Origin: Trichostrongylus colubriformis
Lineage: Eukaryota > Nematoda > Chromadorea > Rhabditida > Trichostrongylidae
DNA: 64,000 nt
Reading direction: 5' to 3'
Assembly: GCA_963978905.1 (NCBI GenBank)
Contig: OZ022257.1
Coordinates: 28,845,274 to 28,909,273, forward strand
Below are positions 22,714 through 34,960 of this stretch, piece after piece. Below the pieces are notes generated by a model. That model was not told the origin of the DNA. It searched no databases and worked only from the letters and a program-made list of their open reading frames with translations. The first letter of the stretch is position 1; every line of letters begins with the position of its first letter. The position numbers and the translations under genes are program-made.

Positions 22714-23762
22714 TTGGGTCATTCCCATCTAGCTTGAAAAAAAAAGACATAAGTAATGTCTTTTTTTTCAAGCTAGATTTTTCCAGTGAAATTACAAATT
22801 CTTGCAGCATGTCATACATCTTTTGAAAGAAGTTTTCCTGCTCTACAAAATGTCATGTTCATTGCCCGAGTATGTCAGAATGGTTCCGACATTTAGGCCG
22901 GCGAAGAGGTAGATCCAGCCGAGAAAAATTGGCCAAACCGGCAATCAATTAAAATACTACACTTCACTTTAGGAAATTCAATCAGTCATGTGTCGCGTAC
23001 TTAGTCATGACCTCTTCTGCAATTTTAAATATCTGGTTGATCAAGAAGTTGTGCCGTTTTTTTTTCTAAAATCTTTTTTTTTCGAAAGCACCAACACTCA
23101 TTCAAAATGGAATTTTTTCTTACAAACTCCATGCTCAGCGTTGTGTTATGAACCACAGCGGAGCATTTTCCCTGCCATATCGAAAACACCTTTCTAGTTT
23201 GTTTTGGCTGCGATTTAGACTGAATTTTGATACCATGTGATGGGGGTCCGGTTGACATTTTTCACAATTTATTTTCCCATGAGAAAGTTAAGGGAACCAG
23301 TCAGTGGTATTCACTGTTCCTGCTCACTACCTTTTCTTGAAATTTATCACTCTTTCAACTGATTGCTTGAGAAATTTTTCTTGCCTTGGTTCGAGGAAAC
23401 TGTCTGAAATCACCGAGTTGTGGCGGAAAAACTGAATGTGGAAAAGAGCAGTGTGACTTTTCAAGCAACCGACTGGGGGAACTTGCAGAAGAGGCCGGGA
23501 CTAAGTACGGAACACAAGACTGGTCAGTTTTCTTTGAGTAAAATACAGTGTTTTTATTGATTGCCAGTTTGGCCAATTTTTGTCTGCAGGACGTAGCTCT
23601 TCGCCAGCCTAAAAGTCGGCGCCATTCTAACATACTCGAGAACTGAGCATCTCGTTTTGTAGAACAGAAAATTATCTTTCGAGTGTTATATGATATGTTG
23701 CGAAAACTTGTGAAAAAATTTTTGCTTGAAAAAAAAACGACACTACTTATGGAATGACCCAA
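22714..23762. mobile_element. TA-flanked non-autonomous mariner-type element
   Basis: The ends ttgggtcattcc (22714) and ggaatgacccaa (to 23762) are inverted and each is bounded by TA (22712-22713, 23763-23764). The roughly 1,049-base interior has no recognised transposase; the 23355-23801 minus frame lacks DDE or HTH motifs. A near-perfect hairpin lies next to the left end. Confidence 0.7.
22727..22778. repeat. Hairpin, 23-24 base arms, 5-base loop
   Basis: atctagcttgaaaaaaaaag... folds back on ...cttttttttcaagctagat around loop aagta. It differs only by one A/T in the homopolymer. Confidence 0.85.
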
Positions 23763-23859
23763 TACACTTGTGCTGAAGGCTAGTCCATTAACAGCCTTCA
23801 CTACAAAGGCTCATCATAGCAATACAGTAGGAATCGATATGCATGCACTAAGCTCTATA

Positions 23860-25060
23860 GAATGTAAGCCTCTGCAACTGTGTCCATCCAGTGGTGTGGT
23901 CCATCACACTGCCCGGCCCTTCGTACGAAAACCTACGATTTCGACCCATGGCACATGATGCTGCAGTTTTACAACTTCTGCGACTGTAATCATTCACTGG
24001 GATCCCATTACCTATTCTCGGCTCTTTGCTTAGAGATCTATGGTTTCGATCGATGTCGACCAATAAGACTTCATTGAAGTTCTGCAACAGCGTCATCTAT
24101 TGGTGTGCTCACTGATCATTTTCCAGAATTTCATCTTCTTTGAGGGTACTCACTCAGCTGTATGGTGCATGAATCGTTTCCAGCCTTTCGCACGAAAACC
24201 GATATTTTCAACCAATATCTTGATGACGCCCCGTCTACCGTGATCAGTTCACATTATTTTCAACACTCTGGCAGCTTCGAATTACTTCAGCATTCTTCGG
24301 CACTCTAGACCGCTCTGGAGCGACGTTATATTTTTTTATGAGTGAGCACGATATTGCTGATTGCACGTTCCACCCATTGTGGGCGGGCCTCCACCTACAT
24401 CAATAACGTGCAACACCCCCTACACATCGCTGTTCTCCATCGATTTTTTCGCAGTCTCAGTGCTGCCCCTGAGGCAACTTATAAACGCTCGTAGTAAACA
24501 TCAACTTACGTGGAGCGTGCAACGCCAACTGAAGGCGGGTATTTTTCGTTCGGCTACATACAACCTTAACGCATTTTGGCCTACCCTTTCCAGACTCTTG
24601 GGCTTTTTTGGAAGGAATTACAGAAAATTATAGAATTTTGTTTCTAGATATAAAACATTCTAACGAACGTCACGCCCACAGTGGAGGAGTCCGACATGGT
24701 CCATATGCTATATTTTCATCTCTAGCAAGATCCACACAACTCTGACTTGATCTGACTACTCCGCTTGCTCTTCAAGTAGTGCTGAGTTTCGGATGCACAG
24801 ATACAATATGACAGACACACCAAACTCGTGGTTCATATACAGGTTATGGTTCTTCATCTACTACATACACCCTTCACTCATTTTGACCCACCTTATCCCG
24901 ACTCCTGGGCTCTTTTCGAACAAACTAGAGAATTTCGCATCTAAACACTGAACACTTTAACGCAGGCCCCGTCCACAGTGTCCACGGTGGGCGGTGTCTG
25001 ACATGGTCCAGTAAAGAGGTGTGCAGTAAAGAAATCTCCTGCACAAATACCAATATTTTC
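23860..25060. repeat. Diverged left flank of the satellite block
   Basis: It contains old monomer-like pieces (cacgaaaaccgatattttca at 24190) and longer segments with recurring phrases such as cccactgtgggcgg-type, gacatggtccat and tcctgggctctttt. The recurrence shows the block is built from diverged copies of a compound repeat. No gene is supported. Confidence 0.65.
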
Positions 25061-27726
25061 AATCAATATCGATCGGTGATGCATGATGTTGTAGTATTTC
25101 AACTTTCATGAAGGCACTTAATCGGCACAAACACTGATATTTTCAATCAACACCGTAGCGAAGGCTCCGCCTAACGTGATGATTTGGCATTATTTATGCC
25201 ACTTGAGCTGTTACACATTACTTCGGTTTTTACCCGGTTCCTAGATCGCTCTAGAGAAGAATTATAATGTTTCATGAGTGACGATTTCGACTGCTCGCTT
25301 CGCCCACTATGGACGGGTCGCCACTCACTTCAGATATGCTGAACACGGCTCACATCTCGCTTACCTACCGATTTATTCTCAGTCTCTACACTGCTCTGGA
25401 GCCGGGTTAAGAACATTTTTGGTTAACACTGTCCACTTGGAGCAGCCTCACATTGAAGTTTCCCCCAACTGCTACATATACCCGGATCTCATCTTGGTCC
25501 ACCTTCTCCCCAGATGTCCCGGCAATTTTTATAGAATTTTGGCACTGATCCGAGGACAATGCAGTGCACTCCCCGCGTACTGTGTGCGGACGTGTGCGCT
25601 CTGTACATCTTGGACGATGCCCCACCCAGCCCAAACTTGACCTGACCTCCCGCACTTGTTTTTCGGTAGAACGAAGAAGCGAGCGGACAGACACACAACA
25701 GTATAAACACCAATTTCCTGGTTTATACATAGGATATGATAGGTTGAGGCTAGAGTACTTTAACTTCTTGGGCACTCACTCAATGGCAGTTCGATAAGCC
25801 GTTATGAGCCCTCGGGTCAAAAACCAATATTTTCAACCAATATCCCAGCTTAGGTTTCGTCTACCCTTCTAATTTGGTACACTTTGTCACGGTTAAAAAT
25901 TGCTCAGCTTTTACCCGGTCCCCAGACCGCTATGTGGAGGAAGTATAGTTTCTCATGAGTGAACACGACTTCATCTATTGCATGATCCGCTCCTGAAGGC
26001 GGGTCTCCCTCACCTGCGACATACGCCATAAACTCGCCTTCACCCCTTTCCCTTTTTGGCGACGTCCGGGCTCTTTTGGAACGACTTATGGAATTCTCCA
26101 CATAAACACCGATTATTTTAAACACCGATTTTTAGCAGACAGACAAATTTTCTGGCTTATATATAGGTCATGATGGAAGGTTATGAAAGGTCATGGTTTT
26201 TAGGCTGCTCTGTAGAAGAGTTTTGAAGTCAATCGTGGTTAGCACGGCCGATTCGGAGCACGCGCCGTCCAATAAAGGCGGGCCTCTCTTAACTACATAG
26301 ATACAAAGTCCCTCAGTTCGCCCTTACTCAAGTTTTCTCGACGTTCGGATTTTTTTGGAACGATATGTAGAATTCTCGGCGCTGTCGCAAAGAGAGAGAG
26401 AGGGTGCATCCCATCATGAACTAAGCCTAGAAGAAGAAAGGAATCCTCTTTTTTTACCAAGCCTTAAGGAAAAATGCACCGTAATGTGCAGATTTACCTC
26501 TTAGAAATCCCCCCGAGATGCCTTGATATGCAGGGTTTTGTGAGATGTCCCTCATTGCGAAGGCACCAATTTTGCACCCAAATACCGAACATTTTGACCA
26601 CAAACCCCATCCACAGAAGGTGTAGTCCCACATAGTCCATATGCACTCTGCAAACTTCTACCATGCCCTACCTGACCCACACTTGACCCGAGTTCTCCGC
26701 TTGTTTTTCGGGCGGTAGTGAGTTTCGGACAGACAGACATACAAAATGACAGACACAAACTCCTGGCTCATAAATAGTGACAGGTTCTGATGAGGATATA
26801 CTTGATACAGCCTAGACCTGGCTCTGCCTTGTGGAGGTGGCCCTCTATTGATTGCGACACACACTAAACTCGACTTGATCCATTTTTCCTGACGTTCCAG
26901 CAATTTTGAGACGAATTATAGAATTTCACACCCAAACACTAACGATTTTAATGCAAGGGCCGCCCACTGTGGGCGGAGTCCCACACTGTTCATGTGCGAT
27001 CTGTACATCTTGGACCATGCCCCACTTAACCCCAACTTGAACGGACCTCCCGCACTTGTCTTTCTGGTAAAACCGAGAATCGAGCGGGCAGGCAAACAAA
27101 TATTCGTACAAACAAATACACCAAACTCCTGATTCATATATAGGGTATGATTGATCGGTGATGCATGATGTTGTGGAATTTTAACTTTTATGAGGGCACC
27201 TAATCAATAGTATGGTCCATAAGCCGCTTCCAGCCTTCTGCACAAAAAGCGATACTTTCGATCAATATCGATCGGTCATGCATGATGTTGTAGGAATTTA
27301 ACTTTTATGAGGGCACTCGAGCTATAGTGTAGTCCATAAGCCTTTCCAGCCTTCTGCACAGAAACCGATATTTTAAATTAATATCGATCGGTGATGTGTG
27401 ATGTTAGAGAATTTCAACAGTAATGAGGGTACTTAATCATTAGTATGGTCCATGAGCCGTTTCCAGCCTTCTGCACAAAAACCGATATTTCCGATGAATA
27501 TCGATCGGTCATGCATGATCTTGTAGAATTCTTACTTCTATGAAGGCACTCACTCAGTAGTATGGACCCTAAGGCGTTTCCAGCCTTCTGCTTAAAAACC
27601 GATATTTTCAACCAATATCGATCGGTGATGCATGATGTTGTAGAATTTCAACTTTTATGAGGGCACTTAAGCTATAGTATAGTCCATAAGCCGTTTTCAG
27701 CCTACTGCACAGAAACCGATATTTTA
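25061..27726 (+). repeat. 2,666-bp tandem duplication, copy 1
   Basis: Every position from 25061 has a counterpart exactly 2,666 bases later, and I noticed only two base differences (near 27492 and 27612). The unit contains compound-repeat segments with phrases gggtatgat, aaccaatatc and cagacagacacac, then six roughly 117-bp monomers at its right end. Frames of 60-122 codons occur identically in both copies and have no domain, so I reject them as genes. Confidence 0.92.
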
Positions 27727-30392
27727 AATCAATATCGATCGGTGATGCATGATGTTGTAGTATTTCAACTTTCATGAAGGCACTTAATCGGCACAAACAC
27801 TGATATTTTCAATCAACACCGTAGCGAAGGCTCCGCCTAACGTGATGATTTGGCATTATTTATGCCACTTGAGCTGTTACACATTACTTCGGTTTTTACC
27901 CGGTTCCTAGATCGCTCTAGAGAAGAATTATAATGTTTCATGAGTGACGATTTCGACTGCTCGCTTCGCCCACTATGGACGGGTCGCCACTCACTTCAGA
28001 TATGCTGAACACGGCTCACATCTCGCTTACCTACCGATTTATTCTCAGTCTCTACACTGCTCTGGAGCCGGGTTAAGAACATTTTTGGTTAACACTGTCC
28101 ACTTGGAGCAGCCTCACATTGAAGTTTCCCCCAACTGCTACATATACCCGGATCTCATCTTGGTCCACCTTCTCCCCAGATGTCCCGGCAATTTTTATAG
28201 AATTTTGGCACTGATCCGAGGACAATGCAGTGCACTCCCCGCGTACTGTGTGCGGACGTGTGCGCTCTGTACATCTTGGACGATGCCCCACCCAGCCCAA
28301 ACTTGACCTGACCTCCCGCACTTGTTTTTCGGTAGAACGAAGAAGCGAGCGGACAGACACACAACAGTATAAACACCAATTTCCTGGTTTATACATAGGA
28401 TATGATAGGTTGAGGCTAGAGTACTTTAACTTCTTGGGCACTCACTCAATGGCAGTTCGATAAGCCGTTATGAGCCCTCGGGTCAAAAACCAATATTTTC
28501 AACCAATATCCCAGCTTAGGTTTCGTCTACCCTTCTAATTTGGTACACTTTGTCACGGTTAAAAATTGCTCAGCTTTTACCCGGTCCCCAGACCGCTATG
28601 TGGAGGAAGTATAGTTTCTCATGAGTGAACACGACTTCATCTATTGCATGATCCGCTCCTGAAGGCGGGTCTCCCTCACCTGCGACATACGCCATAAACT
28701 CGCCTTCACCCCTTTCCCTTTTTGGCGACGTCCGGGCTCTTTTGGAACGACTTATGGAATTCTCCACATAAACACCGATTATTTTAAACACCGATTTTTA
28801 GCAGACAGACAAATTTTCTGGCTTATATATAGGTCATGATGGAAGGTTATGAAAGGTCATGGTTTTTAGGCTGCTCTGTAGAAGAGTTTTGAAGTCAATC
28901 GTGGTTAGCACGGCCGATTCGGAGCACGCGCCGTCCAATAAAGGCGGGCCTCTCTTAACTACATAGATACAAAGTCCCTCAGTTCGCCCTTACTCAAGTT
29001 TTCTCGACGTTCGGATTTTTTTGGAACGATATGTAGAATTCTCGGCGCTGTCGCAAAGAGAGAGAGAGGGTGCATCCCATCATGAACTAAGCCTAGAAGA
29101 AGAAAGGAATCCTCTTTTTTTACCAAGCCTTAAGGAAAAATGCACCGTAATGTGCAGATTTACCTCTTAGAAATCCCCCCGAGATGCCTTGATATGCAGG
29201 GTTTTGTGAGATGTCCCTCATTGCGAAGGCACCAATTTTGCACCCAAATACCGAACATTTTGACCACAAACCCCATCCACAGAAGGTGTAGTCCCACATA
29301 GTCCATATGCACTCTGCAAACTTCTACCATGCCCTACCTGACCCACACTTGACCCGAGTTCTCCGCTTGTTTTTCGGGCGGTAGTGAGTTTCGGACAGAC
29401 AGACATACAAAATGACAGACACAAACTCCTGGCTCATAAATAGTGACAGGTTCTGATGAGGATATACTTGATACAGCCTAGACCTGGCTCTGCCTTGTGG
29501 AGGTGGCCCTCTATTGATTGCGACACACACTAAACTCGACTTGATCCATTTTTCCTGACGTTCCAGCAATTTTGAGACGAATTATAGAATTTCACACCCA
29601 AACACTAACGATTTTAATGCAAGGGCCGCCCACTGTGGGCGGAGTCCCACACTGTTCATGTGCGATCTGTACATCTTGGACCATGCCCCACTTAACCCCA
29701 ACTTGAACGGACCTCCCGCACTTGTCTTTCTGGTAAAACCGAGAATCGAGCGGGCAGGCAAACAAATATTCGTACAAACAAATACACCAAACTCCTGATT
29801 CATATATAGGGTATGATTGATCGGTGATGCATGATGTTGTGGAATTTTAACTTTTATGAGGGCACCTAATCAATAGTATGGTCCATAAGCCGCTTCCAGC
29901 CTTCTGCACAAAAAGCGATACTTTCGATCAATATCGATCGGTCATGCATGATGTTGTAGGAATTTAACTTTTATGAGGGCACTCGAGCTATAGTGTAGTC
30001 CATAAGCCTTTCCAGCCTTCTGCACAGAAACCGATATTTTAAATTAATATCGATCGGTGATGTGTGATGTTAGAGAATTTCAACAGTAATGAGGGTACTT
30101 AATCATTAGTATGGTCCATGAGCCGTTTCCAGCCTTCTGCACAAAAACCGATATTTCCAATGAATATCGATCGGTCATGCATGATCTTGTAGAATTCTTA
30201 CTTCTATGAAGGCACTCACTCAGTAGTATGGACCCTAAGGCGTTTCCAGCCTTCTGCTTAAAAACCGATATTTTCAATCAATATCGATCGGTGATGCATG
30301 ATGTTGTAGAATTTCAACTTTTATGAGGGCACTTAAGCTATAGTATAGTCCATAAGCCGTTTTCAGCCTACTGCACAGAAACCGATATTTTA
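27727..30392 (+). repeat. 2,666-bp tandem duplication, copy 2
   Basis: Direct continuation of copy 1, with the junction inside a monomer at aatcaatatcgatcggtgat. Near identity implies very recent unequal exchange, or an assembly duplicate. Confidence 0.92.
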
Positions 30393-31245
30393 AATCAATA
30401 TCGATCGGTGATGTGTGATGTTGGAGAATTTCAGCAGTTATGATGGTACTTAATCATCAGTATGGTCCATGAGCCGTTTCCAGCCTTCTGCACAGAAAAC
30501 CGATACTTCCAATCAATATCGATCGGCCATGCATGATCTTGTAGAATTCTTACTTCTATGAAGGCACTCACTCAGTAGTATGGACCCTAAGCCGTTTCCA
30601 GCCTTCTGCACAAAAACCGATATTTCCAATGAATATCGATCGGTCATGCATGATCTTGTAGAATTCTTACTTCTATGAAGGCACTCACTCAGTAGTATGG
30701 ACCCTAAGGCGTTTCCAGCCTTCTGCTTAAAAACCGATATTTTCAATCAATATCGATCGGTGATGCATGATGTTGTAGAATTTCAACTTTTATGAGGGCA
30801 CTTAAGCTATAGTATAGTCCATAAGCCGTTTTCAGCCTACTGCACAGAAACCGATATTTTAAATCAATATCGATCGGTGATGTGTGATGTTGGAGAATTT
30901 CAGCAGTTATGATGGTACTTAATCATCAGTATGGTCCATGAGCCGTTTCCAGCCTTCTGCACAGAAAACCGATACTTCCAATCAATATCGATCGGCCATG
31001 CATGATCTTGTAGAATTCTTACTTCTATGAAGGCACTCACTCAGTAGTATGGACCCTAAGCCGTTTCCAGCCTTCTGCACAAAAACCGATATTTTCAATC
31101 AATATCGATCGGTCATACATGATGTTGTAGAATTTCAACTTTTATGAGGGCACTTAAGCTATAGTATGGTACATAGGCCGTTTCCAGTCTTCTGCACAAA
31201 ATCCGACATTCTTAATCAATACCGATCGATTAATCAATGTCGACA
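29810..31245 (+). repeat. About 117-bp satellite monomers with 468-bp higher-order repeat
   Basis: Monomers recur at about 117-base spacing. Each has accgatatt, a short spacer, aatatcgatcggt, then catgatgttgtagaattt and the ccgtttccagccttctgcac block. From 30.13 to 31.07 kb a four-monomer set repeats every 468 bases: the aaggcgtttccagccttctgc variant is at 30238 and 30706. The core is a near palindrome. The same monomers fill 27150-27750. Confidence 0.88.
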
Positions 31246-31449
31246 AAGTCGATGTGCGCTCTGTACATCCCCATCCCCATTCCCCACCCAACCCGCTCTT
31301 GAGCCGATCTTTCCCGCTAATTTCTGAGGGTATGTCGCGTGTCGAGTACCTCAAACTTGGGTAATTAGAGCACAGGGTGGACAGACAGACACACATCATT
31401 ACAAACACACCGAACTCCTGGTTTATATATAGGGTATGATATCCCATCT

Positions 31450-31861
31450 TTCAATTTGCCGCACGGCGCTATTTGCTTATTTTATATTCATCTCAAAATT
31501 TTGTCGACACGAGCCTTTCTTGGCGTTTGTCTAATTGTGTGGGTTCCAAAGGGAAAATATTTTTTGCAAATCCATGTGTTCATGTGAAATTGCTTGTGTG
31601 CTGGTGGAACTAATGCTCAGGGATGCCTCAATCTTAGAATGGGTGACATGGCGTCTTGCTTAACCATATTGCACACAGCATCGATGTTTTCTGCCACAGC
31701 TGCCTACTTTGGACGTCCTTCACGAATCTCGTCGGATAGCGAACTACGACCACGATTGAGCTCCATTAACCAACGATACACTGTGGTCTTTGATGGAGCT
31801 TCATTGCAAAATTTTTCAGATGAATATAAAATAAACAAATAGCGCCGTGCCGCAAATTGAA
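31450..31861 (-). mobile_element. Internally deleted mariner, N-terminal transposase relic
   Basis: Terminal inverted repeats of about 45 bases begin ttcaatttgc and gcacggcgctatttg. On the minus strand, 31805 leftwards reads SKTTVYRWLMELNRGR, SLSDEIREGRPK, a TAG stop, then AENIDAVCNMVKQD. This is the two-HTH DNA-binding region of a mariner transposase, and a frameshift follows. The catalytic domain is missing. It abuts the satellite block. Confidence 0.75.
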
Positions 31862-31867
31862 TGATAG

Positions 31868-31975
31868 GGTATGTAGCCAAAAAAGGCGAGCTTTACGATG
31901 GAACCATCACATTTACTCCCATAATAGCAGTACTGCCTATTCCCGAAATATAAAAAGTGACCTACGTATTATGTG
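31868..31975. repeat. Dispersed repeat, partner of 22495-22595
   Basis: Inverted, diverged copy of the segment at 22.5 kb. It lies directly right of the mariner relic. Confidence 0.6.
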
Positions 31976-33570
31976 ACCTTTGCCTATTGCGCGGGCGCTA
32001 AGTTTGATAAAAGCTTTGGCTGTGGTTTCCAAAGTGATTGCGCCGAGCAAGTTTTTCTTTTGTCGGATATCGGAAAGGTAGCAATATCGTTGTAGTTCTC
32101 TAATCAATCGACTTAGAACGAAGCACAATCACTCGCAGGAGGTCGCACCATCACATCATGCAAAATGACAAAAGGTGTAGAGTGTTGGGCTTGTAAGGCG
32201 CGGCGGTTCAACGATGAAAAAATTTTGAGCTCCAGTAGGTAGGTCACTAGCTTTTCTTCGAAAACCTACACCAAATCCTTTTTCGAACTTTAGGACTTTT
32301 AGGACGATTTTCTCGCAACACCTTCATTCACATGTTTAATGGTTACATATTCCTCGAAAAACATCGCGCATTTGTTTTGTAATTGCAGGACATCTGGAAA
32401 CGTTATACTATTCTCACTCTCTTAAACATGTGAATATAGAATGAATAGGAATACTATTTGGTATTCAAAATACGCCGTATACTCATCTACAAGGCATTAT
32501 CATAGCAGAACCGGTTGCCTGCAATCCAAGGAGTGAGATGGTTTCTACAGAACGCAGCAATTAGTCTGTAGATTGTGTGGATTTCCTCAGTTTTCAAGTC
32601 GATTTTGGCGAAATAAGCTTAATAATTTCGGAAATATTGTGAAGTTCTTTCGCTTGGATGTGTTTCGAAAATATAAAAGAAATGTTTGTGCGGAAGAAAG
32701 CGAGCAATCATTGATAGTGTGCATGTAGGCCTGAAAGAATCGCAGTCTTGCTCGAAGTTCGAAAAAAGGTATATGGTAAAGCTTTTAAGGAGAAGCTGAT
32801 GATCTCTTATCAAAATCTCAACATTTTATACATCGTTGAACTCGCCGAACCGAAACGAATAAAACGCTCTGCACCCTTTCGCAATTTGAACGAGGTTATG
32901 GCGGTGCGCCGGTTTGCGAGCGAGGTCTATTTATCTCACTGAGATCGGTCAGATCATGATCTCTATTCATTTTGGAAGGGTGACCTCTAATTGTGAGCTT
33001 CCTGTGCACTATGGGGCGCATCGAGCTTCCCTTCATTATAACATACATTTTTGCTATTTTGCGCACGCCGTGACAGCGGTCACGGACGATGCTCTTTCTG
33101 ACACATTTGATGACGTCTGAAACAGAGACGATAGGTCTGCACGCACACCGTCACCTGAGGAGAGTCAAATGTTCTACGACACCGTCTAACGGGGTCTGGA
33201 CTTACGCATCATCTGTTGCGATTACGAGTGAGGAGGGAGTATGCTCGTGGGAATGCAGTTGCACAACAGCAGGTCGAAGCGGATGGCATCTCAGTGGTAA
33301 TGATGAGGGACTGAAATTCGGCACACATGCTTCTAAGGTATGATGACGAAACATATAAAAAAGCTAAGTTTTTGTAGTACCAAGGTGGAACTGTATATTT
33401 TTTATGGCGCACTTTCGTCAACAGACTTTTGCCGCACACGTACGGCAGGCACGTCAATCACACAAAGACGTATTGCGATTCAACATCGAGCAAGTTTGCC
33501 ACGTCAAACGTGTTGACTGCAAAATGCCCCTCCCTCTCACTAAAGCAATCCGCTCAAGGGAATCTTACTC
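31976..33570. other. No supported gene
   Basis: A frame at 32802-32942 contains ELAEPKRIKRSAPFRNLNEV and could be an exon ending at 32909 (gcg|gtgcgc). The donor is weak, no acceptor is clear, and no family match was recognised. Nothing else is supported. Confidence 0.3.
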
Positions 33571-33574
33571 GGGA

Positions 33575-33930
33575 AAAGAAGTTTCTTTGTTACCCATATG
33601 AATATGTTGTATTTGCTCAATAGCTGTCGCATGCAAAGTTTCACACGAAAAATGAGAATCCTGCTAAGACATAGCTAGCCAGAGTGGTAGCCGAGAGGGT
33701 GGAGCCTCAGAGTAATGGCCCGCCCCGTCTTCCGCCGTGGTCGCAGACGCTAGCGATAACAGAACAGTACATAAACAATACCACTCTTCGTCTTCAGCCG
33801 CGGTGCACGGAGTGGCGCCCACTCGGCCGCTACTTCGAGGGTTGTATCTTAGCCAGATTCGCAGTTTCCACGTGAAACTTTGCACACGATCTTTATGCGA
33901 CAAATAACATAAATATATGGAAAACAGAAA
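33575..33930. mobile_element. MITE with about 85-bp inverted ends
   Basis: The left part (ttacccatatgaatatgttg, gcaaagtttcac) is mirrored on the right (acataaatatatgg, gtgaaactttgc). The centre is GC-rich (cccgtcttccgccgtggtcg). A second copy starts at 63777 and is cut by the window edge. Confidence 0.7.
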
Positions 33931-34339
33931 AACTCATTTTATCGTGCACGATCTCTTATAGCTTGAACGGAAAAAGTTTCATCTATGTTATCGAAATTCG
34001 CAGCGAAAGGCACTTAATATTCTGCCATTATGGTTTCGCACCTATAGAAAGGCTGCAAAGCAGAACGGTAGTTACGCAATCGCACTGAATCTCTTGGCGA
34101 CAGAGATCAGCAGAAGCGAGCTGGAAGGTGTTTCACAAGGATATTTTCGAAGTACAGCACCAAACCATAGTGATCGACTATCGAGAGGTCGATCATAAGG
34201 TTTCTGATTAGACATTTAACCATGATTTCGAAGTCGGTTGGTTGTAGCTTGGTTTAGTAATAAGAACAGAACGAGAAGAAAAAGAACAGTAGAACATGTT
34301 GCCTCACACTATGAGTGCTTTTGTGAATAGAATTGTGTA

Positions 34340-34960
34340 AAAACGCAGTAGTCATGCTCAAATGCGAGGGTGGTCACGTCGTCTTCCCCATTGGCGAACG
34401 GCATGTACTGAGCTGCTTAAAGACAGTGTTCGCGATAATATGGGTGACAGGGAACGCCAAAAGAAGGCATGCACTGAAAAATTACGGGGCTGAAAGGCCG
34501 ATGTATGGCGAAATCCCCCGCAAAAGGCGCCCCCTTGAGCTGTGGCGGAGGTGGCCTCGTCAGGGCAAGCCGCCTTGGACAAGGGCAGCCCGCCTCCAGG
34601 CGACGTGATTAGGGGTCGGTCACGGTGCGGTTGGTCAAGGAGATCGGCAGGATTGAATGTATCGAGCGCGCTTTCTCACTTTTAGCTTATAGCTCACCAC
34701 ATGAAAATAGATGCTGTCGCATTTCCGAACATCCCTTCATGTTTACGTCTTGGTAATGCCAGTGGAAAACCTATGCGGACTACCCGCGTCTTGACGGAAA
34801 GGTCGTCCGCGCCCAGAACCAATGGTGGGAAGGGGTTCTATTTCTTGGGTTTTTGGCCACTTCCATTCGTTTTTTCTCCACTTTCCTGTTACTAGGCATC
34901 TTGGCTTTCATATTCACTACTTCTTATATTTCTCGTCCGAATTTTCGCGAAAGCTGCCTT
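34340..34960. repeat. Long dispersed repeat, copy at 34 kb
   Basis: It matches 52385-52960 over about 600 bases in the same orientation. Shared blocks include gacaggtcgtccgcg-type, ccgttttttctccact and cctgttactaggcatct. The first part also resembles 3230-3360. Frames across it are not conserved between copies, which argues against coding. Confidence 0.7.

Noticed and set aside
23355..23801. 148-codon minus-strand frame
   Set aside because: It extends past the end of the TA-flanked element and shows no HTH or DDE motif.
25278..25640. 120-codon frame, repeated at 27944-28306
   Set aside because: It lies wholly in the duplicated satellite block, has no domain, and competes with equally long antisense frames.
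30080..30746. Frames with MKISVFKQKAGNALGSILLS-type peptides
   Set aside because: The peptide repeat is simply the 117-bp monomer translated on the minus strand. Stops interrupt other monomers.
27140..31245. Regularly spaced repeats as a possible CRISPR array
   Set aside because: The whole monomer is conserved with no unique spacers, and the host is eukaryotic, so it is a satellite.
32802..32942. Possible N-terminal exon with EPKRIKRSAPF
   Set aside because: No signal peptide, weak donor, no clear acceptor, and 10 kb from the next gene 2 exon.
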